The translations under genes were made by a program, and so were the position numbers. From Candidatus Obscuribacter sp. (lineage in GTDB: Bacteria; Cyanobacteriota; Vampirovibrionia; Obscuribacterales; Obscuribacteraceae), in NCBI GenBank assembly GCA_021772095.1, contig JADYXR010000108.1, positions 1 to 37,979 on the forward strand: a stretch of 37,979 nt of DNA. The letters run 5' to 3'. Positions 7,739 through 15,653 of the stretch are shown one piece after another. The notes below the pieces were generated by a model that ran no database searches, was not told the origin of the DNA, and was given only the letters and a program-made list of their open reading frames with translations. The first letter of the stretch is position 1, and each line of letters opens with the position of its first letter.

Positions 7739-8422
7739 TTGATAGCTACTGAACTAATCGATTTATTCAACGATGCAGCTTCCCGAGCACGTGAAGGTTT
7801 TCACGATGACGCCATCAACAGCTGGGAACACATAATTGCTGCTGTTCAAACGCCCAACGCGGCGCCACCACCTGCGGTGACAAAAGGCTTTCTCGGACAG
7901 GTCCACCTTCGCAAAGCATGGAGCCTTATGGATCTCGGTCGCTACCAGGACGCCCATAAAATCTTCGACTCCGACTTTTTGAAGAGCTGCCTCGGCAATT
8001 TCGAGCTCAAAGTTCTATTCGACTATTTCTTCAGTTTTGCGAACACTCAAGGTGAATTAGGCGATCTGGCCGGCATGGACGACAAGTTCTCCCGCGCCTT
8101 AAATATAGCTGCCGACGAAGGAGACAGTTACAGCGCACAACTTTGCTGGCTCAACCTTATGCACTACGCTGAAGTAAACGCAGACTGGTCCTATTTGGAG
8201 CGCGAAAGCCGTTCTTGCATTGAGTTCGCCGACAACAGCGAACTGCCAAGATTGGCTCTAGTTGCTGGTTTAAAACGTGCAACAGCTTTGTTTAAATTAG
8301 CCCAGCACGAAAAAGCAAAAAATCAAGCCGAGCGTGTGCTTGGTTTTGCCCGCCAACTTGGCGAATCAGAAGCAGTTGGTCCAGCCGAAGAGCTGCTCAA
8401 GCAACTTTCAATGCCGCTCTAA
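7739..8422 (+). CDS. Cytoplasmic TPR protein
   Basis: 227 residues from a TTG codon. No signal peptide is visible. Helical pairs typical of TPRs include the segment around residues 55-75 (HLRKAWSLMDLGRYQDAHKIF), residues about 95-125 (FANTQGELGDLAGMDDKFSRALNIA) and residues about 180-205 (ALFKLAQHEKAKNQAERVLG). The start is tentative: only a weak GCGAG precedes the TTG. I infer a protein-protein interaction adaptor. The 208-base gap to the XRE gene argues against tight cotranscription. Confidence 0.65.
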   Translation: MIATELIDLFNDAASRAREGFHDDAINSWEHIIAAVQTPNAAPPPAVTKGFLGQVHLRKAWSLMDLGRYQDAHKIFDSDFLKSCLGNFELKVLFDYFFSFANTQGELGDLAGMDDKFSRALNIAADEGDSYSAQLCWLNLMHYAEVNADWSYLERESRSCIEFADNSELPRLALVAGLKRATALFKLAQHEKAKNQAERVLGFARQLGESEAVGPAEELLKQLSMPL

Positions 8423-8630
8423 AACGAATCGTTGACAAACAGAGAATCCATTCTAACCGCTGTCAGACCTTGAGTCGCACACACGATTGCTCAAACTTTG
8501 CAAACCTTCTCACCTCCGCGAGTTGGGACTATGCAAGCTTTTCTCGTCGTATGCAATTGGTAACAAAAAAATTGCAACCATTTTCCAAATCACGCGTCCC
8601 GTAACCATGGGATAGTGGAGATAGGACGAA

Positions 8631-8900
8631 ATGGCTAACAAACGAACCGTGCATGAAACATTGTATGTCTGTCTCGGGAAGACCATTGCCCGCCGAAGAA
8701 AGCAACTAAAACTCTCCCAACAAGATCTGGCAGAACTATCCGGCGTCAATCGCGCGTTTTTGAGTAATGTGGAACAGGGCAAGCGCAATCCAAGCATCGG
8801 AGCGGTAGCAAGCATAGCGCAAGGGCTTAGTATGCGGATTTCAAGATTACTGGTCAAGTGCGACGAATGTATTAAGGACAGCGAAGAAGAGGCGTCCTAG
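8631..8900 (+). CDS. XRE-family helix-turn-helix regulator
   Basis: 89 residues with ATG preceded by GGAGATAGGACGAA, a good RBS. Residues about 16-72 form a Cro/CI HTH: LGKTIARRRKQLKLSQQDLA, then ELSGVNRAFLSNVEQGKRNPSI, with the recognition helix around residues 40-49. A short tail contains two Cys (CDEC). It has no extra ligand or oligomerisation domain, so it probably works as a small dimer. Its target is not evident. No neighbouring toxin or restriction gene points to a defence-linked controller. Confidence 0.85.
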   Translation: MANKRTVHETLYVCLGKTIARRRKQLKLSQQDLAELSGVNRAFLSNVEQGKRNPSIGAVASIAQGLSMRISRLLVKCDECIKDSEEEAS

Positions 8901-8970
8901 CGACACAGGGAAGCCACCACGGATGGTGCCAGGCTAAACTCCTTCTCGCGGCGATCTCTGGATATTTATA

Positions 8971-8994
8971 TTTTCAACCGCTAGCGGTTGAAAA
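8971..8994. repeat. Dispersed palindrome copy 3 (24 bp, perfect)
   Basis: TTTTCAACCGCT then its exact reverse complement, centred between 8982 and 8983. It lies between the XRE gene and the promoter of the LysM gene. Confidence 0.9.
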
Positions 8995-9078
8995 ACAGAA
9001 CCAACAATTAATCAGACGCAAGTCAAGTCAGGACGGGCATTTCAACGATCCAGGCAGAGCCCGAACAGTCGCGCCCTC

Positions 9079-9107
9079 TTGACATCGTCCCGGTTTTGCC
9101 CTATAAA
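9079..9107 (+). promoter_or_regulatory. Near-consensus sigma-70-type promoter for the LysM gene
   Basis: TTGACA (9079-9084), a 17-base spacer, then TATAAA (9102-9107). Transcription would start near 9114, leaving a leader of about 43 bases. The TTG that opens the longest frame at 9079 is the first codon-sized part of this -35 box, so it cannot be the start codon of the transcript made from this promoter. Confidence 0.8.
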
Positions 9108-9156
9108 GACGACAATACTTTTGCCCTTTACTTACTACGCTTCGCTGAGCGGCCAC

Positions 9157-10911
9157 ATGCATTCTGATTACAATCCCGCGAGAGCGGGCGAAATCTTTGA
9201 TCGTGGATTTGAGTCGACATCGGCTGTAGACGGTCGCGTCGGAACACAGCTTTCCCAACCAAGTGATGTTCAATCCGCCCGCGATTTTTTTCAGAGCAAT
9301 AGCGGTCAATCGCAGCTTCCCGATTTGCAATTCGATGGCACCTTCGGTGGTGCTGAATCCACAATAGGTAATGCAGGTATCAATGCACCACCGACCGGTC
9401 TGGAATCCACACTTGGCGCTCCAAATGTTCCAGGACTGGAATCAGCGGCGATGCAACCATCCCTCATGCCAGGCCTGGAGCAGGGCGCTCTGGCTGGTCT
9501 GCCCCTAGGCGGCGAGCCGATCTCGCCTTTAGTGCAGATGATTCTCAAGATGCCAGGATTGACCGGCATCGTCGGCGACTTCTTCTCCGCCCTGATGGCA
9601 TTCTTCTTCCCTGCCGATGGCGGTCTTCTCAACTTACTGGATCCCGCACTGTGGGCTGGTATCGCGCAACAGGCACTAACTTCGGTATCAACATTTATCA
9701 TGCATGACTTGCCACTCACGTTGACTACGATGGGTGGTTCAAACAATCCTTTTCAAACACTGATGCAAAACGGTCTTTTAGACAGCGGTACAAAAGCAGC
9801 TACCGCAAGCCCTGTCACGCTCAGCCTCGAGCACCAGCCCATGTCGATCGGTTCATATGATGTCGGCGGATTGAACGGACCGGGTCAATCAATGTATGAG
9901 ATGAGTTCAATGGACGGTAGCCAATTCCTGGACGGCGGTGCGGCCAACATTGATTTATCATCCAACAAATTCATCGCCATGGAAGGCGGTAACTCCTTTG
10001 GTCCCACACTAGGCGGCACATCGCTGCCAACCGCTCAAGTGCCTAATCAACCGCTTCTACCAACGCAAACCGTTCCACAAACGGCGCAAACCTATCAAGC
10101 ACCAGGTACTGACTCTAACATGGTGCAACAACCGGTCAGCGCCGATCGCGGATCGCTATTACACGATAACACCACAGGCGGTGGCACCGAAATCGCTCAA
10201 GCTCCGGCTCATCACGTGGTTGAACGCGGAGACAATCTGTGGAACATCGCTAAAGAAAACCTGGGCGATGGCTCGCGCTGGGGCGAGATCTACGATCTGA
10301 ACAAGAGCGTGGTCGGCAGCAATCCTGATCTGATATTCAAAGGCACTGATCTGAAACTACCCGGCACCGAGAACCTGGCATCTGGTGCCAACAATTACGT
10401 CGTGCAGTCCGGAGATAATCTCTGGAATATCTCAAAAGATCATCTGGGCGGCGGTCAAAACTGGCATTCGATTTATGACCAAAACTCTCACATAATCGGC
10501 AGTAATCCCGACCTGATTCAACCCGGTCAAAACCTCGCCATTCCAGACGGCGGCAGCCATATGCAAGTAGCCCACGCCGCGCCTTCTTCTCCGATAGCCA
10601 CCGGACACCACGCACCAGCGACCGCGCACCACGCTCATCCGACCACAGCGCACCATCCTGCAGCACACGCCCAAACCGCTCACGCCGCCCCTTCACACTC
10701 AGCCCACAGTGCGCTCCATCACAGCAAAACCGTCGCCCACGCGCAAACTGATGCCGTGCCAGTCAAAAATGCGGCTCCAGCCGGCCAATCGCCAGCTGCA
10801 CAGGCTTCCGACGCCGGAGTTTCAACCAACAATCTGGGCACAAACCCAGCTCCGAACGTAGAACATTTGACCCAAGAAATCGGACTCAAAGCAACAGCCA
10901 AGTCCCTATAA
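9157..10911 (+). CDS. Two-LysM protein with His/Ala-rich tail
   Basis: 584 residues from ATG 9157, the first in-frame ATG after the promoter. Residues about 352-402 (VVERGDNLWNIAKENLGDGSRW through PDLIFKGTDLKLP) and about 413-463 (VVQSGDNLWNISKDHLGGGQNW through NPDLIQPGQNLAIP) are two LysM domains, which bind the GlcNAc backbone of peptidoglycan or related glycans. The N-terminal half is Gly/Ser/Pro/Gln-rich with one hydrophobic stretch (about 125-195), and the tail (about 485-540) is His/Ala-rich. No N-terminal signal peptide is seen, so export is not shown: it may be an internal LysM protein or use another route. No catalytic domain is visible. Confidence 0.85.
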   Translation: MHSDYNPARAGEIFDRGFESTSAVDGRVGTQLSQPSDVQSARDFFQSNSGQSQLPDLQFDGTFGGAESTIGNAGINAPPTGLESTLGAPNVPGLESAAMQPSLMPGLEQGALAGLPLGGEPISPLVQMILKMPGLTGIVGDFFSALMAFFFPADGGLLNLLDPALWAGIAQQALTSVSTFIMHDLPLTLTTMGGSNNPFQTLMQNGLLDSGTKAATASPVTLSLEHQPMSIGSYDVGGLNGPGQSMYEMSSMDGSQFLDGGAANIDLSSNKFIAMEGGNSFGPTLGGTSLPTAQVPNQPLLPTQTVPQTAQTYQAPGTDSNMVQQPVSADRGSLLHDNTTGGGTEIAQAPAHHVVERGDNLWNIAKENLGDGSRWGEIYDLNKSVVGSNPDLIFKGTDLKLPGTENLASGANNYVVQSGDNLWNISKDHLGGGQNWHSIYDQNSHIIGSNPDLIQPGQNLAIPDGGSHMQVAHAAPSSPIATGHHAPATAHHAHPTTAHHPAAHAQTAHAAPSHSAHSALHHSKTVAHAQTDAVPVKNAAPAGQSPAAQASDAGVSTNNLGTNPAPNVEHLTQEIGLKATAKSL

Positions 10912-10928
10912 AACAGAGTCGATTTCCG

Positions 10929-10937
10929 TGCGATAAT
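10929..10937 (+). promoter_or_regulatory. Possible extended -10 promoter for the ferritin-like gene
   Basis: TGC followed by GATAAT (10932-10937), with the A of the ATG nine bases after the box. Initiation there would give a leaderless or nearly leaderless mRNA. A -35 box is not evident, as expected for an extended -10 promoter. Confidence 0.4.
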
Positions 10938-10945
10938 TAGGGTCG

Positions 10946-11545
10946 ATGGACGCACTTGCACATCGCAAAGAATTGATTCATATACTCCAGATGGCATATT
11001 CGGGCGAACTTGCCGCTGCGTTTGCTTACGCCGGTCATTGGCGCTCCCTATCCGATCCTCAGCAGAAAGCGGATATTCGCAAGATCGAAAACGATGAATG
11101 GAAACATCGGGCAATGGTCGGCGAAATGCTGGCACAGTTAAATGGAAAACCCCAGCTCTTACGCGAAATCATGATGGCCTGTATCGGCATAAATGCCTTC
11201 TTTGGCTGTTTTATGACAGGATGGTTCTTGCCGATGTACTTTGCCGGGCGGCTTGAAAATGACAATACCAAAGAATACTTCACAGCCGCAAACCACGCAG
11301 CGCATCTGGGTCTTCAACGCATGCAAACTGATCTGCTAGAGCTGTCAGAAGTAGAACTGCAGCACGAAGCGTTCTTCAGACAAATCGTTCAGGGACACGC
11401 CTGGCTGCCATTAATGATGCGATTATTCACTTGGGGTTCGCCTTTGACCATTGACGAAACCATCGACGATAAACAAACCGATGATCTGGCGATCGAAGCG
11501 TTGAATTTTCAACCGCTAGCGGTTGAAAATACAGACCAACTATAA
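10946..11545 (+). CDS. Ferritin-like diiron protein whose C-terminus is encoded by the palindrome
   Basis: 199 residues. The pattern is a four-helix ferritin-like carboxylate site: E21, E51-x-x-H54, then E137-x-x-H140, with a hydrophobic pair of helices (CIGINAFFGCFMTGWFLPMYF, about 79-99) between. This resembles the COQ7/DMQ-hydroxylase and related membrane-interacting diiron proteins, but I would not name a substrate. The last 13 residues contain FQPLAVEN (188-195), which is simply the translation of the dispersed palindrome at 11505-11530, so the original C-terminus was probably shorter or different. It ends flush against the convergent gene that stops at 11546. Confidence 0.75.
   Translation: MDALAHRKELIHILQMAYSGELAAAFAYAGHWRSLSDPQQKADIRKIENDEWKHRAMVGEMLAQLNGKPQLLREIMMACIGINAFFGCFMTGWFLPMYFAGRLENDNTKEYFTAANHAAHLGLQRMQTDLLELSEVELQHEAFFRQIVQGHAWLPLMMRLFTWGSPLTIDETIDDKQTDDLAIEALNFQPLAVENTDQL
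11505..11530. repeat. Dispersed palindrome copy 4 (26 bp, perfect), inside a coding sequence
   Basis: ATTTTCAACCGCT plus its reverse complement, centred between 11517 and 11518. It sits in the only one of the three frames that stays open through the palindrome, and lies 13 bases before the stop of the ferritin-like gene and 16 bases beyond the stop of the convergent gene. Confidence 0.9.
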
Positions 11546-12178
11546 CTACAACGCGCTGGTCGGATCAGTGTCAGCAGCCTCAGGCGCGCTCACCGTAAGA
11601 GACTCCGCCATCAGCCTGAATACGCTGTCGAACTTACCAGGCAACAAGTCAAACGCGGTGCAACACAAAAGATAGCCCCGGTTATTTTTGACGCTGATAT
11701 AGAGAGTCTGTTTAGCCGAAACCGGCGGTTCCGTCTTCGGCACGTTGATCGAATAAATCAACTTCCAGGCGTCAACATTACCAAGCAGAGATTTTTCCTC
11801 AACCAGTTTTTTAGGGCTCAATTCCTTTGCTTCAGATTCGATATCGCGGGTGGTGGCATCACGATACTGCTGGAGGGTCGTGCCGGCAGGTAAATCCTGC
11901 ACGGTCAAGCTCGCGTTTACTCGCCCACCCATTGTCTTGACGTGCAGCACTCGAGGCTTTGGAACATCTGAAATCAACTGCCATCCGGATGGATATTTCA
12001 TCGTAATAGAGTCGTTCTTGAACACGGAAAGTTCAACTGATGAATCAGCTTCCAGTGGAGCCTTATCTTTGAGTAGCGCGCCATCCTTCTCGCCCTGCGC
12101 CGTCGGCTGCGCGGCCGCAGTCAACGATGATGAGGCCCAAAGGAAAACGAATAACAGAACCAAGCTTTTTCGTATCAT
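11546..12178 (-). CDS. Exported PsbP-like (Mog1/PsbP fold) protein
   Basis: 210 residues with ATG at 12178. Residues 1-23 are a signal peptide (LVLLFVFLWASSSLTAAA-Q). The remainder follows the PsbP/DUF1795 pattern: FKNDSITMKYPSGWQLISD (hydrophobic strand, YPxxW), a long insertion with VNASLTVQDLP, a central helix (TLQQYRDATTRDI), then a strand-rich end (KLIYSINVPKTEP, TLYISVKNNRGYLLCCTAFDLLPGKFDSVFRLMAESL). In cyanobacteria PsbP-type proteins are thylakoid lumen factors, but the family is broader and no photosystem context is seen here, so the role is unknown. Confidence 0.7.
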   Translation of the reverse strand: MIRKSLVLLFVFLWASSSLTAAAQPTAQGEKDGALLKDKAPLEADSSVELSVFKNDSITMKYPSGWQLISDVPKPRVLHVKTMGGRVNASLTVQDLPAGTTLQQYRDATTRDIESEAKELSPKKLVEEKSLLGNVDAWKLIYSINVPKTEPPVSAKQTLYISVKNNRGYLLCCTAFDLLPGKFDSVFRLMAESLTVSAPEAADTDPTSAL

Positions 12179-12226
12179 GTCGCAGTCTTACCGGAATCGA
12201 GTTCGTTGACGCCACCACCAGGTGCC

Positions 12227-14659
12227 TTAAGCCCTGGCTTCGGACTCACTGGGGCTCTTGGCGAGAATCTTCTTAGCTTGCATATAATGCTTCTCGGCCT
12301 CGGCTGTTCGTCCCATTTTCTTCAGCAGTTTGGCATATTCTCTCAGCAAGTTGCCTACGTCTCTGTGGTCATCTCCAAGAGAGGCTTTCTTCAGCAGCAA
12401 AGCATGCTCGAGGAACGGAATACTGGGCTCGAATTTGCCTTGTTGGAAGAACAAACCGGCAAGAATTCGCAGTCCTTCCGCCAACCTCAGTCCATCGACT
12501 GGTTGTGTGCTTTCCAGAATGGTCACGCCGCGTCGAACAAACGGTTCAGCCTGCCTGAAGTTGCCCTGCACCCACAGCACTTCGGCCAACTTGTTCAGGT
12601 CTTCAACCAGGTCGATGTGCTGACTGCCCAGCTCGGCTTGCCTGATTGCAAGAATTTTCTCGTAAATTTTCTGAGCTTCAGCGAAATCACCTTGCTCAAA
12701 ATAACTCTCAGCCAATCGATACATAGCAGCACCAACTGCCGCCTTCTTATCAGTCTCTGGCTCAGGTACCTCTTCTTCACTGCGCGTCAAAATTGAAGCT
12801 TCGTCAATCTTCATGCGCTGAGGCGCAATCGTCATCTCTTGTTGTCGCAACGCTTCCTTGTCCGGACGAACTCTTCCGAGCGCACCCAGAGGCCGGGCGT
12901 CATCGGGCGCCAATTTTTTGATCTCCACCGGAGGCGCGCTGCCTTGACCATTACCATTGCTGTGCGGCTCCACATGCGATTCTTCAGGAGGAGCCTCAGC
13001 CGGTGGTTCATCATCATCGGCGATTCGATCAAGAATGTTAGCCAGCTTGCCGCCGGGTTTTGGCGGCTCGACTAAACTCATCGGATCATCTAAAACTCGA
13101 TCAGCAAAACTGATTACAGGCGTGTCGGTAGTCGCAACTCCCATACCTGAAAGAGACGGGCCTTCACCGGAATCTTCAGGCAGTACCCAGGAGTCGTCTT
13201 CGTCTCTTGGAGTTTGATAGACGATCTCTTCGACTGGAGCGGCCGGGTTCTCAACCGCCTCCTCTTCACCGTCTTCACTCAAACCAAAGTGTTCCAAAAG
13301 ATTGAATTCCGGTGCCTCAGCTTGTTCTTCAGCAGGTGCAATCGTCGGCATCTCATCGGCAGTGGAATCAGGATCGAACGACTGCTCATGCGCCAATTGA
13401 GCATGTTCACTAACCGCCAAACCAGCATCAGACCAGCCCAGCTCGCTCAATGCTTCATCAAACCCCGGTCGGTCCTCTGGATGTTTATTGAAACAATAGT
13501 CGAGTGCCACCAAAGCATCATCTTGGGTCAATCGTCCCTGATCGAGTAGTTCGTGGCACCGCAAAACCGCGTCATGTACGTGATTCTCAATAAACCCAGT
13601 CAAACACAGGATCTTCGCGAGCGCCTCAGGCGTTTGCCTGCAAATATCAAAGGCCTCATGAATTTGTTCCTGACTCACCGCTCTGGACAAAACGAGCAAC
13701 TTTTCAAATGTCAGCTTCGGTCTGTCCTCACTGCCAGTCATGCGAAGAATGGGCTGCAGACTGGTTACCAGGTCGCTGATATCGCCACCGTTATGATAGA
13801 CCTTCTCCAAAACTTCACCGGCACGTTCGGCGTCGACCTGACCCGCCTCAACGTAGTTCTGCAGTTCCAGTGCCGCTTCGACGAGTTGAGCCGAGACATA
13901 ACCCTGCTCGATCATGACTTGGCCAATCATTATGTTGTAAGTCAAACCAAACTCAACTGCATTGGTGACGTCGGTTTCGCTCATGATGCCTGCCATGAAC
14001 ATCAACTGACCCAACCGCGGCCGTCTCGAAGCTGCCGGCAAAAGCAAATTCTGCGTCAACGGCGAATCCGGCGAAAACCCGGCCGCTGCCCGCATTGCTT
14101 CAATCGCTTCTTCTCTGGTACAAACTTCATCACGAGCTTTGATCAACAAATCCAACGCTGTGGACAAAAGAAAATCATTGATCACACCATTCAAAATCAG
14201 AATGCGTCCGATCGGTATGTTGGTGGAGGCGCTTTTCTGATAAGCAGCATCTAGTTGCTGTTGAGTCGCCACTTCCGCTTCGTTGAGCAAATGACCAAGC
14301 GTCCAAACCTCAGAGTCCGCCTTCTCCTGCGCAATCGCCTGCTGATTGTTGACGACATCGGGAAACTTCAACCCGGCCTTGAACGCGATCTTGAGACACT
14401 TAACCGCCATCTCCACATCAATCGAGTTGGAGCGCAACATATCCTGCGCGTCGGTCGCCGCCTGAAGATCTCGCGGAGTGATATAACCCGACATCATCAG
14501 CATCTGGCCCAGATGCAAACGCTTCATGCCAGACTGCCGAACGCAATCATCAAGTTGCTTTTGACTGATAATCGAAGCTTTCACGAGAAGCTCGCCAATC
14601 ATCACGTCTTGAGGCATTCTCTGAATTGACTGTTTTGGTTTGAAAAAGCTCGGTGACAC
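12227..14659 (-). CDS. Large protein with MshEN-like modules and C-terminal TPRs
   Basis: 810 residues from a GTG with no clear RBS (AGGGA is only two bases away), so ATG at 14617 is an alternative. Four paired modules resemble the MshEN domain of type II secretion/pilus ATPases, which can bind c-di-GMP: residues about 21-70, 121-170, 215-268 and 317-370, each built as L-G-x-L/M-L, hydrophobic-G, then a helix ending in Q or L. No ATPase domain follows. An acidic, Pro-rich linker (about 400-640) leads to four or five TPRs (about 650-800) of the kinesin-light-chain type (AESYFEQGDFAEAQKIYEKI; AEVLWVQGNFRQAEPFVRRG). I infer a signalling or scaffolding protein. The c-di-GMP link is a family-level suggestion only. 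Confidence 0.7.
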   Translation of the reverse strand: MSPSFFKPKQSIQRMPQDVMIGELLVKASIISQKQLDDCVRQSGMKRLHLGQMLMMSGYITPRDLQAATDAQDMLRSNSIDVEMAVKCLKIAFKAGLKFPDVVNNQQAIAQEKADSEVWTLGHLLNEAEVATQQQLDAAYQKSASTNIPIGRILILNGVINDFLLSTALDLLIKARDEVCTREEAIEAMRAAAGFSPDSPLTQNLLLPAASRRPRLGQLMFMAGIMSETDVTNAVEFGLTYNIMIGQVMIEQGYVSAQLVEAALELQNYVEAGQVDAERAGEVLEKVYHNGGDISDLVTSLQPILRMTGSEDRPKLTFEKLLVLSRAVSQEQIHEAFDICRQTPEALAKILCLTGFIENHVHDAVLRCHELLDQGRLTQDDALVALDYCFNKHPEDRPGFDEALSELGWSDAGLAVSEHAQLAHEQSFDPDSTADEMPTIAPAEEQAEAPEFNLLEHFGLSEDGEEEAVENPAAPVEEIVYQTPRDEDDSWVLPEDSGEGPSLSGMGVATTDTPVISFADRVLDDPMSLVEPPKPGGKLANILDRIADDDEPPAEAPPEESHVEPHSNGNGQGSAPPVEIKKLAPDDARPLGALGRVRPDKEALRQQEMTIAPQRMKIDEASILTRSEEEVPEPETDKKAAVGAAMYRLAESYFEQGDFAEAQKIYEKILAIRQAELGSQHIDLVEDLNKLAEVLWVQGNFRQAEPFVRRGVTILESTQPVDGLRLAEGLRILAGLFFQQGKFEPSIPFLEHALLLKKASLGDDHRDVGNLLREYAKLLKKMGRTAEAEKHYMQAKKILAKSPSESEARA

Positions 14660-14886
14660 CGTCCCTAGACCAACCTCTTACTTAATTTGTTTGGATTGCA
14701 TTCACTACTGAAAATACGTTCCCTGCCCAACCCAAGCTAAAACAGCCGCTACTGCTCGCTCTTCCCCTCTGGTCGTGAGATGACAGGACGAAATCGTATC
14801 ACTGTATATCTACCCGGACAGACACACGGTACTAACATTAACGGCTTATTTGTTCTAAATAAGTAATATGCGACCGATAGCAAAAA

Positions 14887-14914
14887 TATTTTCAAGCGCT
14901 AGCGGTTGAAAATA
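14887..14914. repeat. Dispersed palindrome copy 5 (28 bp, one mismatch)
   Basis: TATTTTCAAGCGCT then AGCGGTTGAAAATA, centred between 14900 and 14901. A single C-to-G change in the left arm at 14896 leaves one unpaired position. It lies ten bases beyond the stop of the minus-strand gene at 14925. Confidence 0.85.
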
Positions 14915-14924
14915 AAATCGCCGT

Positions 14925-15653
14925 TCATCGACCCGATTCACCAAACCGACTGACCCGAACCTCATCAGCATGACTACGAGTCAACAATTTCGCAGCACCA
15001 TCTCCATCAAAGACTTTTACGGAGCTGTCCGTTTTGACCTTGCCATCCGCCGTCAAAGTGTAGGTGTTAAATTCTTCGTCCTGGTAAGACTGCACTATCC
15101 TCTGAGTTTTTTTATTCAAGATCAGGTGAAACGCACGCACCTCGACCATTACAGCGTTGCGGCCCACAACCTCAAGGTTGTACTTCGTCACCGTATGCCG
15201 ATCAGTAAATTCACCACGGTCAACCTCGCCAGTCGCATGGTCTGACGAGAACACCTGCCAGATTTGACCTGTCTTGTCCTGATAGCTACCAAACACATCA
15301 AACGCTTTAGCTGTGTTCAGCCCCGCCGCCTTCAAATTTTTCCCTGAAGGCAATTCAGTTCGTTGCGTTTCCACCGAATGGCTTCGTTGCCACTTTCCAG
15401 CCAACCACTCCGGGATCTTAAATTGCAAATTTGATCTTTGTTGGCGCTCGCCTTTTAAGTTTGGCAGCCCATATGCACCAAAGAAAGCGCCAGCTTGAAA
15501 CTTCGAGGGCAACGGCGGAAGTGACTCGCTGTGCTGGATTGTGCCACTGAGAGGAGCGACTGCCTTATTTGACTCCTGAGCGCTACCGCCCTGTTGCAGC
15601 GACATCATCGATGCCAAAACAGCACAAAATAAATTTGCGCGATCCCGGCGCAT
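14925..15653 (-). CDS. Exported protein of unknown function, coupled to mnmG
   Basis: 242 residues. Its ATG (15651-15653) overlaps the TAA of mnmG (15653-15655) as TAATG, so it is probably translated by coupling. Residues 1-25 are a signal peptide (FCAVLASMMSLQQGGSA-Q). A segment around residues 70-90 (LQFKIPEWLAGKWQRSHSVETQR) and the following strand-rich region (FDVFGSYQDKTGQIWQVFSSD, HTVTKYNLEVVGRNAVMVEVRAFHLILN) suggest a lipocalin-like beta barrel, similar in layout to exported cyanobacterial proteins of the DUF6816 type, but I would not assign it. A role tied to tRNA modification is not implied. Confidence 0.6.
   Translation of the reverse strand: MRRDRANLFCAVLASMMSLQQGGSAQESNKAVAPLSGTIQHSESLPPLPSKFQAGAFFGAYGLPNLKGERQQRSNLQFKIPEWLAGKWQRSHSVETQRTELPSGKNLKAAGLNTAKAFDVFGSYQDKTGQIWQVFSSDHATGEVDRGEFTDRHTVTKYNLEVVGRNAVMVEVRAFHLILNKKTQRIVQSYQDEEFNTYTLTADGKVKTDSSVKVFDGDGAAKLLTRSHADEVRVSRFGESGR

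Noticed and set aside
8961..9078. CRISPR array suspected from repeated palindromes in the window
   Set aside because: Copies are kilobases apart, with no regular spacers and no cas genes.
14845..14863. CTTATTT-GTTCT-AAATAAG hairpin before palindrome copy 5
   Set aside because: An AT-only stem of seven pairs is weak and has no T-run; it may be chance.
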